DNA of 64,000 bases from JAGMCF01 sp964398885 (GTDB taxonomy: Bacteria > Cloacimonadota > Cloacimonadia > JGIOTU-2), in contig CAYNOU010000001.1 in NCBI GenBank assembly GCA_964398885.1, forward strand, positions 35,670 through 99,669, given 5' to 3'. Position numbers and translations under genes: made by a program. The notes beneath the pieces are model-generated. The model made no database searches. It worked only from the letters and a program-made list of their open reading frames with translations, and was not told the DNA's origin. Positions 51,275 to 59,912 of this stretch are shown here, piece by piece; position 1 is the stretch's first letter, and each line of letters starts with the position of its first letter.

Positions 51275-53764
51275 TTAATCACTCTTTTTATAAATCTCAT
51301 CATATAATTCTTTTTTTGATTTCATACCCAAGTATATTTGACATGTAATTTCACTTAAATAATCTAATCCATACCAACTTTTAAATTCCTTTTCAAATTT
51401 CTCATAATTTTTCCCTTTATTGATCCAACATTTCGGGGGAGCAAAATTTGAAAATAATTCAATCCCAGTAAGTATTAAAATTGGGTTAAAAGGCTGACCC
51501 TTTGCCCATTTTGGGACTTGTTTCATTGCAATATCTCTAATCAGTTTCTTTTCATTGTCATCTAATGATTTGTTTAATGTTGAAAAAACTAAAATTGCTT
51601 TTGGGAATTTTTTGGATAAAAATAACATTCTTTTTTTATCTTTTATTTTAAACCTATTAAAAGTTTTACATTCTACAAAAATCAATTTTGTTATTTCTTG
51701 CCGGTGATGATATCTTTGATAAAAAAGACCAAGATCAGCTTCAATATTTTTACTTTTATCTTTAAAACTCATAATTGGAGTTGTTGCTCCCTCAAGTAAT
51801 TGAGAAAAAAAGCGATATGTTAGCAGAACGGTAAAAGAACCCGCAGATTGATTTGGAACACTGAATGTTCCATAAGTTCGATAAGTCCATTTAATATCTT
51901 TTGATGGTGAACATGCAGGAATATTAAATTTTTCAAGACACTTTGGACATTCTAATTCATATATTGAGTTTTTTATAGAATAAAAAGAATGTCTTCTACA
52001 AGTCGGACATTGAATTTTAATCCCCAATTGAAATATGTTTTTTTCAATGAATTTTTGAAGAAATTCTTCTGGAGTTATATTATAGTGGAGTTTATTAATA
52101 ATTTGATAAATCTCAGCTTTAAGACTATCTTCTTCTATTGTATTTTCTTCAATTATTGGATGTATTTTTATCTTTTTATAAAAATTTTCGATTTCATCAT
52201 CTATCTTCTTGATATCCTTTTGCTTCAAAAACTTGTAGAGTTTATTAACTTCTATATATAGTTTATCAATATTGCTACTTTTATTGTTTATCTTTTCAAG
52301 GAGTCTAATAATATCTTCATTTGCTAATAATGATATCCAAAATTTATCACCAAGCTGTTTTATCATTTTCTTTGCAATAATTCCCGGATCAGAAAGTTTA
52401 CATACCCATCCTTTCCCTTTTAACCATTCTAAAAATACTTCTTCTGCTATTGGAATAGATATCCGTACAAAATTATCAACATAATTAGAAAGATAAGTTA
52501 TGCCTTTTTTTGTAAATCGCCATGCATCGAAATCCCAGTCTTTTAAAGCTTCTGCTAATTTGAAACCACTTTCGGGTATAACTTCAGCAAATATTTCTTT
52601 TGTTTCATAAAATCTTAAATCCATATCATTTGCAAATCGTGGTGTTCCAGTAATTAAACGGCGGTTAATAAATTTGGGAGCAAGAGTTTTAAAAGATATT
52701 TTTTCTGAAGACTCAGCAAAATCATATTCAATAAAATCGGATCTTAAATCAACGCACTCAAGATTTGATACAATACCATCACTTTCTCTATACCATTCGT
52801 CCCAAATATGAGGTAACCAATTATATCGTATTTCGTTTTTTATTTCCCCCAGATTAAGAGAATCAGTAAAGCTTCTCATTTCAGACTTTGTTGTATTAAG
52901 ACTCTTTAAAAATTTTGTATGAATATAATTTGTCCCTTTAATACTGTTAAGCGAATAGACATGATCAATGTATTTAATAACAAATTCTTTTACCTCATTA
53001 AATTTTATAGACTGTTTGGGTAAAGGCAAGACATGATATCCCATTGCTCTAAGATTCCAATATTCAATTATGTCTAATTGTTTGTTTGCATCCATAAAGA
53101 AAATATAATATCCATTTAAACCACTTGGGTTATGGGGTTCTAATTTATAGGAAGTTATGCTCCTAAAAAAAATAAAATTTTTATTTAAAAGTTCTATATA
53201 ATTTGATAGAGTACAAGTAGGAGCTTCTGGTTTTAAAATAGGACTAAATCTTTTTTTGAAAATTCTCATGCATTCATCAGAGAGAACCCCAAAAACACAT
53301 GAGTTAAAAAGTCTGTATCTACCAAAACAATTTGGTAACATTATTTTTAATGGTTCTCGTCTAACAAATTTATACTCTTTTTCAATTATATCTTGTAATA
53401 TCTCAAATAGACTAATTCCATAATTTGGAATCTGATGGGTTAAAGTTGATTCTATCTCTTTTAATTGAACAATTTTTCTATTTCCAAAATTAAAATTATC
53501 AATAGAAAATTCACCAATAGGAATTATAAAGTCAGGATCATAAAAGTCTAAGTATCCCTTTACAATTTCTTTAGCTGTATGTTTTTTCCTATCCGACCAT
53601 ACCTTAGGTTTTTTCTTGAAGATAGGAATAATAGGATTGTAAGTTCCTCCCCAAAGCATTGTATTAATTTGGATTGCTTTTAATATATCTTCCTTATTAT
53701 ATGGATTTACTAATAAAGCCAATTTGATTGGTCTCAGTGTTAAATTAATATAACCGCTTGCCAT
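51275..53764 (-). CDS. Large protein with zinc ribbon and C-terminal PD-(D/E)XK nuclease domain
   Basis: An 829-residue protein I do not recognise as a whole. Residues 1-130 look like an alpha/beta domain (LALLVNPYNKEDILKAIQIN, LWGGTYNPIIPIF, PDFIIPIGEF). A long middle region (about 130-590) has no clear motif. A Cys4 zinc ribbon follows (about 603-628: CPTCRRHSFY...ECPKCLEKF). The C-terminal domain has NIEADLGLFYQ and LIFVECKTFNRF, a PD-(D/E)XK nuclease signature (Asp, then Glu-x-Lys), followed by KKFPKAILVFSTL. The ATG has GGGAG upstream. It lies 142 bases downstream of a restriction-modification unit on the same strand, which suggests a role in defence, for example as an effector or modification-dependent nuclease. 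Confidence 0.75.
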   Translation of the reverse strand: MASGYINLTLRPIKLALLVNPYNKEDILKAIQINTMLWGGTYNPIIPIFKKKPKVWSDRKKHTAKEIVKGYLDFYDPDFIIPIGEFSIDNFNFGNRKIVQLKEIESTLTHQIPNYGISLFEILQDIIEKEYKFVRREPLKIMLPNCFGRYRLFNSCVFGVLSDECMRIFKKRFSPILKPEAPTCTLSNYIELLNKNFIFFRSITSYKLEPHNPSGLNGYYIFFMDANKQLDIIEYWNLRAMGYHVLPLPKQSIKFNEVKEFVIKYIDHVYSLNSIKGTNYIHTKFLKSLNTTKSEMRSFTDSLNLGEIKNEIRYNWLPHIWDEWYRESDGIVSNLECVDLRSDFIEYDFAESSEKISFKTLAPKFINRRLITGTPRFANDMDLRFYETKEIFAEVIPESGFKLAEALKDWDFDAWRFTKKGITYLSNYVDNFVRISIPIAEEVFLEWLKGKGWVCKLSDPGIIAKKMIKQLGDKFWISLLANEDIIRLLEKINNKSSNIDKLYIEVNKLYKFLKQKDIKKIDDEIENFYKKIKIHPIIEENTIEEDSLKAEIYQIINKLHYNITPEEFLQKFIEKNIFQLGIKIQCPTCRRHSFYSIKNSIYELECPKCLEKFNIPACSPSKDIKWTYRTYGTFSVPNQSAGSFTVLLTYRFFSQLLEGATTPIMSFKDKSKNIEADLGLFYQRYHHRQEITKLIFVECKTFNRFKIKDKKRMLFLSKKFPKAILVFSTLNKSLDDNEKKLIRDIAMKQVPKWAKGQPFNPILILTGIELFSNFAPPKCWINKGKNYEKFEKEFKSWYGLDYLSEITCQIYLGMKSKKELYDEIYKKSD

Positions 53765-53906
53765 AATTAGCTCCCAATAAACTAATTAACACATTTTATA
53801 CAAAAATAGAAATAGAAGAATTATAATAAAAATACTACAAATTAAAATTTATAATCAATATAATATTTGTTTTTTTATTCTTCTCCAACACTATGATATA
53901 ACATTT

Positions 53907-54389
53907 TTATAATATACTATTCATAAAATCAATGTCTTGTTTAGATTCATCCCATTTTAGAATAGAGATTTTTCTTTTAGGACGGAATTCTAAAATATCC
54001 TTTCTATTGAAAGTTTTTAATAATTTTGTAAGAGTAGCTCCCATTCCTTTAGGACTTAATAAAAAGGATTGAATTGGCAAGGCAATACAAGAATATCCAA
54101 TTAATTGAGAAAGATTAATGAGAGAAAGTTTTGTATTTTTACATTCAATAAAAACTAAATCAACTCTATCTTTGTACTCAACAAATCCAGTAATATCTTG
54201 TCGAATTTTAAAAGTTGAAAATTCAGGGAAAAATTTTTCATAATCTAAATTCATAATAAAATTGCTTAAATCAGAATTATGAGTGTCTAGAACAGTAATT
54301 TTAATTGCTTCTTTCCCAAATTTTTGATTTAATTCTGACTCCAACCATTTAATTACTTCAGGATACATTTCTGTCTCATTATTATACAT
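53907..54389 (-). CDS. Small PD-(D/E)XK nuclease, candidate restriction endonuclease
   Basis: Start set at ATG 54389 (AGGATTAAG upstream), giving 160 residues and an 8-base overlap with the gene before it. The nuclease core is DITGFVEYKDRVDLVFIECK: Asp in RVDLV and the Glu-x-Lys of FIECK, followed by LINLSQLIGYSCIALPIQSF, a helix pattern common in this fold. Position after a fused methyltransferase and a LAGLIDADG-like gene suggests it cuts DNA not protected by that methyltransferase. No specificity domain is visible within it. Confidence 0.75.
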   Translation of the reverse strand: MYNNETEMYPEVIKWLESELNQKFGKEAIKITVLDTHNSDLSNFIMNLDYEKFFPEFSTFKIRQDITGFVEYKDRVDLVFIECKNTKLSLINLSQLIGYSCIALPIQSFLLSPKGMGATLTKLLKTFNRKDILEFRPKRKISILKWDESKQDIDFMNSIL

Positions 54390-55278
54390 TCTTAATCCTA
54401 TGTTTATAACAACCCAAACAACCACAAATCTGTCTAAAAGAATCAAAATGTTTTCCTCTAATTTCTTTAGGTATTTTTTCGTGGTTTTCGTGTGGATGGT
54501 TCTTTTTTTTTCTAACTGACTTAGGGACTGTACCATTACATAATTTCTGCCGATGGTCAAAATTACTTTTATTAAAATCTGCAAGTTCTTTTAGTGCCTC
54601 ATTTTTGTGTGAAATATAAAAACCAATTTTCTCAAAATCATCAGCATAAATTTTTATCTGATGTTCTTTAGCCCAGCTGGTTCCAGTACCACCTCTAATA
54701 TTCGGATGCCCATAACCAATATATTGTGTTGGTACATATAAACTTTGCTGTAACTGGCAAATTTGAGGGGGTAAATACCAATTTTTATTTGAAATTTCAA
54801 TATAAACTCTATGTCTCCCAACTCTATCTCTGTTTGAATTTCTTACATAACCAGTAACATCAGCAAGTCCTCTTAAAAATTCTTTTTTATTTGATTCTAT
54901 TGTTTGAAAAATTGGTTCAGGTACTAAGAAGCTGTGATAATTGTATCTTGTCTTATTGATTAAAAATTTAATAAATATCCAAGCAATGTCCTCTTGTTCC
55001 CAAATTAAAACGATAGAAATATTATTACCAGAAACTACTTTCTTTGTTTTAATACCCATATTTTGAAGTCTTAGAACTACTGAGTCAAGACTGGTCTGGA
55101 TATGTAATTTTTGATTAAACACTTTAGTAATAGCTTTTGATTGGAGTGACTTGAACTCAAAATCAATGATAATTTTCTTGGTATCATTTGAAGACTGAAT
55201 TTCTCCTCTACCTGTTATTAATCCTAACAGATAGGAAATATCGGTAGTTAAGAAATTTGATATTTTATTTTTATCCAT
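54382..55278 (-). CDS. LAGLIDADG-fold protein within a restriction-modification unit
   Basis: A 298-residue protein with two LAGLIDADG-like helices: SYLLGLITGRGEI (about 15-27) and EFLRGLADVTGYV (about 133-145). In both the usual catalytic Asp near the end of the motif is changed (Arg in the first, Thr in the second), although Glu follows the first. The two half-domains (to about 120 and 145-235) fit a monomeric LAGLIDADG fold. The tail has CGCLGC, a possible metal site. It may bind the recognition site as a specificity or regulatory subunit instead of cutting. It starts directly after the methyltransferase stop and overlaps the nuclease gene. Confidence 0.7.
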   Translation of the reverse strand: MDKNKISNFLTTDISYLLGLITGRGEIQSSNDTKKIIIDFEFKSLQSKAITKVFNQKLHIQTSLDSVVLRLQNMGIKTKKVVSGNNISIVLIWEQEDIAWIFIKFLINKTRYNYHSFLVPEPIFQTIESNKKEFLRGLADVTGYVRNSNRDRVGRHRVYIEISNKNWYLPPQICQLQQSLYVPTQYIGYGHPNIRGGTGTSWAKEHQIKIYADDFEKIGFYISHKNEALKELADFNKSNFDHRQKLCNGTVPKSVRKKKNHPHENHEKIPKEIRGKHFDSFRQICGCLGCYKHRIKNV

Positions 55279-57108
55279 TTAAACCTTCCTAAAAATTAAT
55301 AAATATTCGTGGACTTTGTTTATAATGAATTTGTAAGGATAGCCTAAGGGTCGCATATTGTTATATTCGGGGTGTCTGTCCCAGATAATAATATCCTCAA
55401 ATTTAAAGCCTATTTCTTTGGCAATATTTGCAACATCAATATGTAATGGATAAAATTCACTTTTTTTTCTCAAATCCATTACAATGACAATAAAATAGCA
55501 TTTTGGCTTCAAAACTTTATGAACCTCATTAAATATTTCTTTTAAGGAATTTAAAAATTTATTATAATTTTTAATATTTCCTAAATCTTCTGGCGAATCA
55601 GTGTAATTTATATTTTTTTTAAAATCTGCTGTTCTCTTTCTATTTAAAATGTCCCAATAGGGAGGTGATGTAATACACAAATCAACTGCGTTTAAATCTA
55701 ATTTGTCAGACAAATGTCTAGAATTATGAACAAAATACTCATACTGGGCTTGTTCAAAATTCAACAAATAATAATTTTGAATTCTTTCCAAAAATAATTG
55801 TTTGAAATTTGGGTTTATGTCAAAACCTATTACATTCATCCCTTTTAACAAACCTACAATTAATGAAGTTCCCGAACCTGCAAAGCAATCTAGAATAACT
55901 GACTTTTTGTGATTTGTAAATGTATCTATTAACTTTGAAACTAGCTTTATTGTAAAAATTGCGGGATGTTTTAATTTTCTTTCCTCTTCATTTTTTCCTA
56001 AATCTCTCCAAATACTAAAAGAATTTTGTAACCATTGTCTGCCTGTTAATTGGTTTGCTCTTTTAATACTCTTTTTAACTGGATTGACCAAATAAATCCT
56101 TTCAAAAGTTCTATTTGAATCATTTTCATCTTGGTTTATGCTTCTATATCTTTTGTGTTCTGATTCAAAAACTTCAACATTTCCTAATTTACTAAGAATC
56201 TCTAAAATATCTTTTTTTTGTAGAATACCTTCATTATTGTAACTTAATATTAAGCATTTAGCTTTAACATTTTGAATCAAATCACTTAAAGTAGATGTAG
56301 CAGTTAACTTGGAACAATATTTTGATTTTTGCATCTTGTATTCCCGCATACCAGTTTTTCCATAAATCTTAGGTTTTTTATCAAACCATCCTTCTGCTAT
56401 TAATTCTAAAATAAAGTAATTTGAAGCATATTGTCTGGTATTATAGGGAGGATCTAAATAAAGAATGTCTGCATTTAAATTTTTTATTAATTTGTTTGCG
56501 TCTTGCTTGAATGCTTTATTTCTTTGAGTACTTGGAATTATCTCAACTTCTTTTAAAATTAAAGGCTTTAACGCTCTTTTGTCCCAATTTTTTAAAAATG
56601 CAGCATAAGTTCCTGATACATTACTTACAAGGTTTACAGCTCTTAGAAGCGAAGTAATTAAATAATAATATTCAAGTTCATTTATTATCTTATTTTGTTT
56701 CCAATCGTGAATTTGTTTTCTTATTGTATCAATTTTTAGCGCGTTTTCGTCAGAAAAATATTTTCTTCCACCATTTGGTGAGTAATTTTGAAAAATAAAA
56801 CCTTCTTCTGTTGGTTTAAGATTGTTAAGATAATCAAAAATTTTCTTATTCTCTTTTATTGATAATTCTTTTTTTAGCCTTATAAATTTCGGTAGTTCGT
56901 TAAGCTCAATAAAGGTTTTTGAGAGAGTATAAGCAAACTCCAAATTATCATTTGAATATACCTTATAACCTAATTTTTTAAAATGCTTTCCAACTGCAGA
57001 GGTTCCAGAAAATAAATCAACAAAAGTTGAATTAACATTTATTCCAGTTTTTTTTACAACTTTCTCAATAAAAGGGAGTAATTTAGTCTTGTTACCGTAA
57101 TATCTCAT
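55279..57108 (-). CDS. Fused double DNA methyltransferase
   Basis: A 609-residue protein made of two methyltransferases. Residues 1-345 are a D12-class adenine-N6 type: MRYYGNKTKLLPFIE at the start, motif I FVDLFSGTSAVG and motif IV LYLDPPYNTRQY. Residues about 350-609 are a second amino-methyltransferase: HPAIFTIKLVSKLIDTF, motif I ILDCFAGSGTSLIVG, motif IV CITSPPYWD (a form often seen in cytosine-N4 enzymes) and closing HEYLLIFRKV. Two fused enzymes of different type usually protect the two strands of an asymmetric site. It heads a tight operon with the LAGLIDADG-like and PD-(D/E)XK genes. Confidence 0.85.
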   Translation of the reverse strand: MRYYGNKTKLLPFIEKVVKKTGINVNSTFVDLFSGTSAVGKHFKKLGYKVYSNDNLEFAYTLSKTFIELNELPKFIRLKKELSIKENKKIFDYLNNLKPTEEGFIFQNYSPNGGRKYFSDENALKIDTIRKQIHDWKQNKIINELEYYYLITSLLRAVNLVSNVSGTYAAFLKNWDKRALKPLILKEVEIIPSTQRNKAFKQDANKLIKNLNADILYLDPPYNTRQYASNYFILELIAEGWFDKKPKIYGKTGMREYKMQKSKYCSKLTATSTLSDLIQNVKAKCLILSYNNEGILQKKDILEILSKLGNVEVFESEHKRYRSINQDENDSNRTFERIYLVNPVKKSIKRANQLTGRQWLQNSFSIWRDLGKNEEERKLKHPAIFTIKLVSKLIDTFTNHKKSVILDCFAGSGTSLIVGLLKGMNVIGFDINPNFKQLFLERIQNYYLLNFEQAQYEYFVHNSRHLSDKLDLNAVDLCITSPPYWDILNRKRTADFKKNINYTDSPEDLGNIKNYNKFLNSLKEIFNEVHKVLKPKCYFIVIVMDLRKKSEFYPLHIDVANIAKEIGFKFEDIIIWDRHPEYNNMRPLGYPYKFIINKVHEYLLIFRKV

Positions 57109-57232
57109 TTTATTTGACTACCAAATATAAAATTAATAAAATCCAAATATTATTTCTTACTTACTACAATATAAAAAATATTAAAATCTAATTTGAATTA
57201 TATTAAATTTTTGTCAATTCATTTATGATTTT

Positions 57233-58732
57233 TCACACATTCCTCATCTGAGGAAAGAATATAACATCTTTTATAGAATGCGAATTTGTGAACAGCATCA
57301 CAATTCTATCCACACCCAAGCCAAGTCCACCTGTTGGGGGCATTCCGTATTCCATTGCTTCAAGGAAGTCCTCATCAACTTGGCTTGCTGAAAGGTCACC
57401 TAATTTTCTTTTTTCAGCCTGGTCTTCTAACCTTGCTCTCTGGTCAAGAGGGTCATTCAATTCAGTAAATGCATTGCCTATTTCCAATCCTCCAATAAAT
57501 ACTTCAAACCGTTCAACTATGTTTGGATTGTTTGGTTTTGATTTTGCTAAAGGTGAAATTTCTTTGGGATAATCTATCACAAAGGTAGGTTGAATCAAAT
57601 TTGGTTCAACAAATTGCTTAAAAATCTCATCAATAATTTTACCATAAGTTTTAACTTCTAATTCCATTTCGTGTTTTTTGCAAAAATCTATCATCTCTTC
57701 AAGATTCATTTTTTCAATATCAATCTTTGCATATTCTTTTATTAATGAAATTATAGAGGCTCTCTTCCACGGCTTGGTCAAATCAATTTTGTTTCCATCG
57801 TATTCAAATTTCATCCCGATTGTATCGGGACAAATTTCAACTGCAATCTCTGTTAGCATATCTTCAACTAAATTCATCATATCATTATAATCTGCATAAG
57901 CCTGATAAAGCTCAATCATTGTGAATTCTGGATTATGCATTCTGTCCATTCCTTCGTTGCGGAAGTCCTTGCAGACTTCATAAACCTTTTCAAAACCGCC
58001 GATAATGAGACGTTTCAGATAAAGCTCATCTGCAATTCTGAGATATAAATTCATATCCAATTTATTGTGTTTTGTGATGAAGGGTTGTGCTGCTGCACCT
58101 CCATATAAGGGCTGAAGAATTGGGGTTTCCACTTCAATAAAATCTCTTTTATCAAGGAATTCTCGCATCATCTTGATAATTTTACTGCGGGTAATAAATG
58201 TCTCTTTTACTTCAGGATTGAGGAGTAAATCTAAATAGCGTTTACGATAACGCAGTTCTTTATCAACAAACTGGTCATAAACAACCTTTTTGCCTTCCGC
58301 TTCTTTTTCTTTTACAATTGGTAAAGGACGAATAGACTTTGTAAGAAAACTAAATTTATCAGCATGAATAGACAGTTCGCCGGTTTGTGTGCGAAAGACC
58401 TTTCCAGAAATATTAACAAAGTCGCCGAGGTTACATTGTTTGAAGACCTTATAATTTCTCTCTCCGACATCATCTCTGCGAATGTATATCTGTATCTTTC
58501 CGGATATATCTTCAATATGAAAGAAACTAACCTTACCCATTTTTCTTAAAGAACGGATTCTACCAACTATTTCAACATTTATTTCTTCCTTTATAAATTT
58601 TTCAGGTTCGGTTAAAATATCACCAATAAGATGAGTTCTTTCTGCTTTTGCTGGATATGGATTTATACCCAGTTCAATGAGTTTTTGTAATTTCTCTTTT
58701 CGAGCCTTAATTAATTGACTTTCGTTTTGCAT
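57233..58732 (-). CDS. lysS: Lysyl-tRNA synthetase (class II)
   Basis: A 499-residue LysRS. The anticodon-binding OB fold (about 50-150: VEIVGRIRSLRKMGKVSFFH) is followed by motif 1, motif 2 (FRNEGMDRMHNPEFTMIELY) and motif 3 (GLGLGVDRIVMLF). The N-terminus RKEKLQKLIELGINPYPAK is the standard LysRS opening, so this copy of the start is native. Its first 18-19 codons and upstream bases occur again at 61437-61500 in front of a methyltransferase gene. A CCCGATTGTATCGGG palindrome (57815-57829) falls within the reading frame. Confidence 0.97.
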   Translation of the reverse strand: MQNESQLIKARKEKLQKLIELGINPYPAKAERTHLIGDILTEPEKFIKEEINVEIVGRIRSLRKMGKVSFFHIEDISGKIQIYIRRDDVGERNYKVFKQCNLGDFVNISGKVFRTQTGELSIHADKFSFLTKSIRPLPIVKEKEAEGKKVVYDQFVDKELRYRKRYLDLLLNPEVKETFITRSKIIKMMREFLDKRDFIEVETPILQPLYGGAAAQPFITKHNKLDMNLYLRIADELYLKRLIIGGFEKVYEVCKDFRNEGMDRMHNPEFTMIELYQAYADYNDMMNLVEDMLTEIAVEICPDTIGMKFEYDGNKIDLTKPWKRASIISLIKEYAKIDIEKMNLEEMIDFCKKHEMELEVKTYGKIIDEIFKQFVEPNLIQPTFVIDYPKEISPLAKSKPNNPNIVERFEVFIGGLEIGNAFTELNDPLDQRARLEDQAEKRKLGDLSASQVDEDFLEAMEYGMPPTGGLGLGVDRIVMLFTNSHSIKDVIFFPQMRNV

Positions 58733-58746
58733 CTTATTACCTTTTA
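58681..58746. repeat. Direct repeat of the lysS start, copy at lysS
   Basis: It covers lysS codons 1-18 and about 14 upstream bases. It is matched by 61437-61500 (48 identical bases in the core, 58689-58736, offset 2756). Confidence 0.9.
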
Positions 58747-58775
58747 TGTTAAATATATAAATTTATATTGAGAAT

Positions 58776-59912
58776 TTAAAAGTTATTCACCTGTTCTGCA
58801 AAAAGATTAATGTTAAATATGTTATCAAAATAATTAAGTAAGTTTAAGTATCTCATTTTACCGTGAGTTGTAGGCCAGTAATTTCCATCTGTAATCCAAT
58901 AGAACTTAAAATAAGGGAAATTGTCTTTAATGTAATTATTTAGGTCTATGTATTCATTTTGGTTTATTCCAATCTTTGTGCCAGCCGTTGAATAAAAATT
59001 CATCTCAAACAAATATTTGGGTTTGTAATTATTAAAGATAATCAAATCAAATTTTTTGAGTTTTTTATCCCTTAATTTAATTATTTTTTCTACATAGCGT
59101 TCTGTACAAAAAATTTTATCATTACCTTTTAGCAAGGATATATCAATCTGATGACGTAGGTCGTGTTTTAGAGTATGTATGTTAGCATTATTTAATAAGC
59201 TATCTATACTCTTATAACCATTGTTTTCCAATATCTTTATTATTTTTATCTTGGGATAATTCCCGTGAAGGCGTTTGGCATCAATTGGCATTCTTTTATT
59301 TGTTAGATACTTTCCAACATTTATTACATCAAGAGTATCGTTCAATTTTAGATTATTTAATAAATAGTTGGAAAATCTTATTGAGAAATCTTCAAACTCA
59401 CTCTTAACAATACGCTTTTCCAATATACTAAAATTCTTAACAATCTTATCAATGTATTTAGAAATAGATAGCTTAAAAGTTGCAATGAGATACTTTTTGT
59501 CATATTTTTCTATATTGTTAATAAAATCATTATAAACTAACCCTTGATTAATTATTTTTAAGTATACTTTCCTGAATTCATAGTCATGCTTGAGATTTAG
59601 AATCATATATTCATATATTGAATTAATATTTCGAGAGTTAAGTTTTACTACATCAAAGACAAAATGAATAAGCTGAGCATTGGTAAACCTTAATAATTGG
59701 AATATCTCTTGAAAAATAATGAAACTTCGTGGGTAGTTTTTTATATACTCGGATAAGTCGCTTATGTTCCACTGTTTCTTTGACTCTAATAAGTGTATTT
59801 CTTGCCTTAATTCTTCTACATGGATATTCGTATATCTAAATTCATCCTGAATAAATTCTAGAAAAGAAACTTTAGATGCAAAATCAATATATGCTTTTTC
59901 AGGATTTTGCAT
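58776..59912 (-). CDS. Type II restriction endonuclease (DpnII-like)
   Basis: A 378-residue protein. Near the C-terminus (about 283-320) it has FDLIIFNNYKPKYLFEMNFY then STAGTKIGINQNEYIDL; the Asp, the Glu of FEMN and the NFYS.(G/A)G.K pattern resemble the active site region of DpnII/MboI-type enzymes as I recall them. The N-terminal two thirds are helical and without known motif. It overlaps the methyltransferase gene by 14 bases, as expected for a restriction-modification pair. The family call rests on a short motif. Confidence 0.72.
   Translation of the reverse strand: MQNPEKAYIDFASKVSFLEFIQDEFRYTNIHVEELRQEIHLLESKKQWNISDLSEYIKNYPRSFIIFQEIFQLLRFTNAQLIHFVFDVVKLNSRNINSIYEYMILNLKHDYEFRKVYLKIINQGLVYNDFINNIEKYDKKYLIATFKLSISKYIDKIVKNFSILEKRIVKSEFEDFSIRFSNYLLNNLKLNDTLDVINVGKYLTNKRMPIDAKRLHGNYPKIKIIKILENNGYKSIDSLLNNANIHTLKHDLRHQIDISLLKGNDKIFCTERYVEKIIKLRDKKLKKFDLIIFNNYKPKYLFEMNFYSTAGTKIGINQNEYIDLNNYIKDNFPYFKFYWITDGNYWPTTHGKMRYLNLLNYFDNIFNINLFAEQVNNF

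Noticed and set aside
54390..54584. Longer start for the small PD-(D/E)XK nuclease
   Set aside because: The 65 extra residues are read out of frame from the LAGLIDADG-like gene; the ATG at 54389 has a good ribosome site.
57815..57829. Palindrome CCCGATTGTATCGGG in lysS as a further inserted element
   Set aside because: It is only 15 bases and the protein at that point is at most a few residues longer than typical LysRS, so it may be chance. Kept as a remark only.
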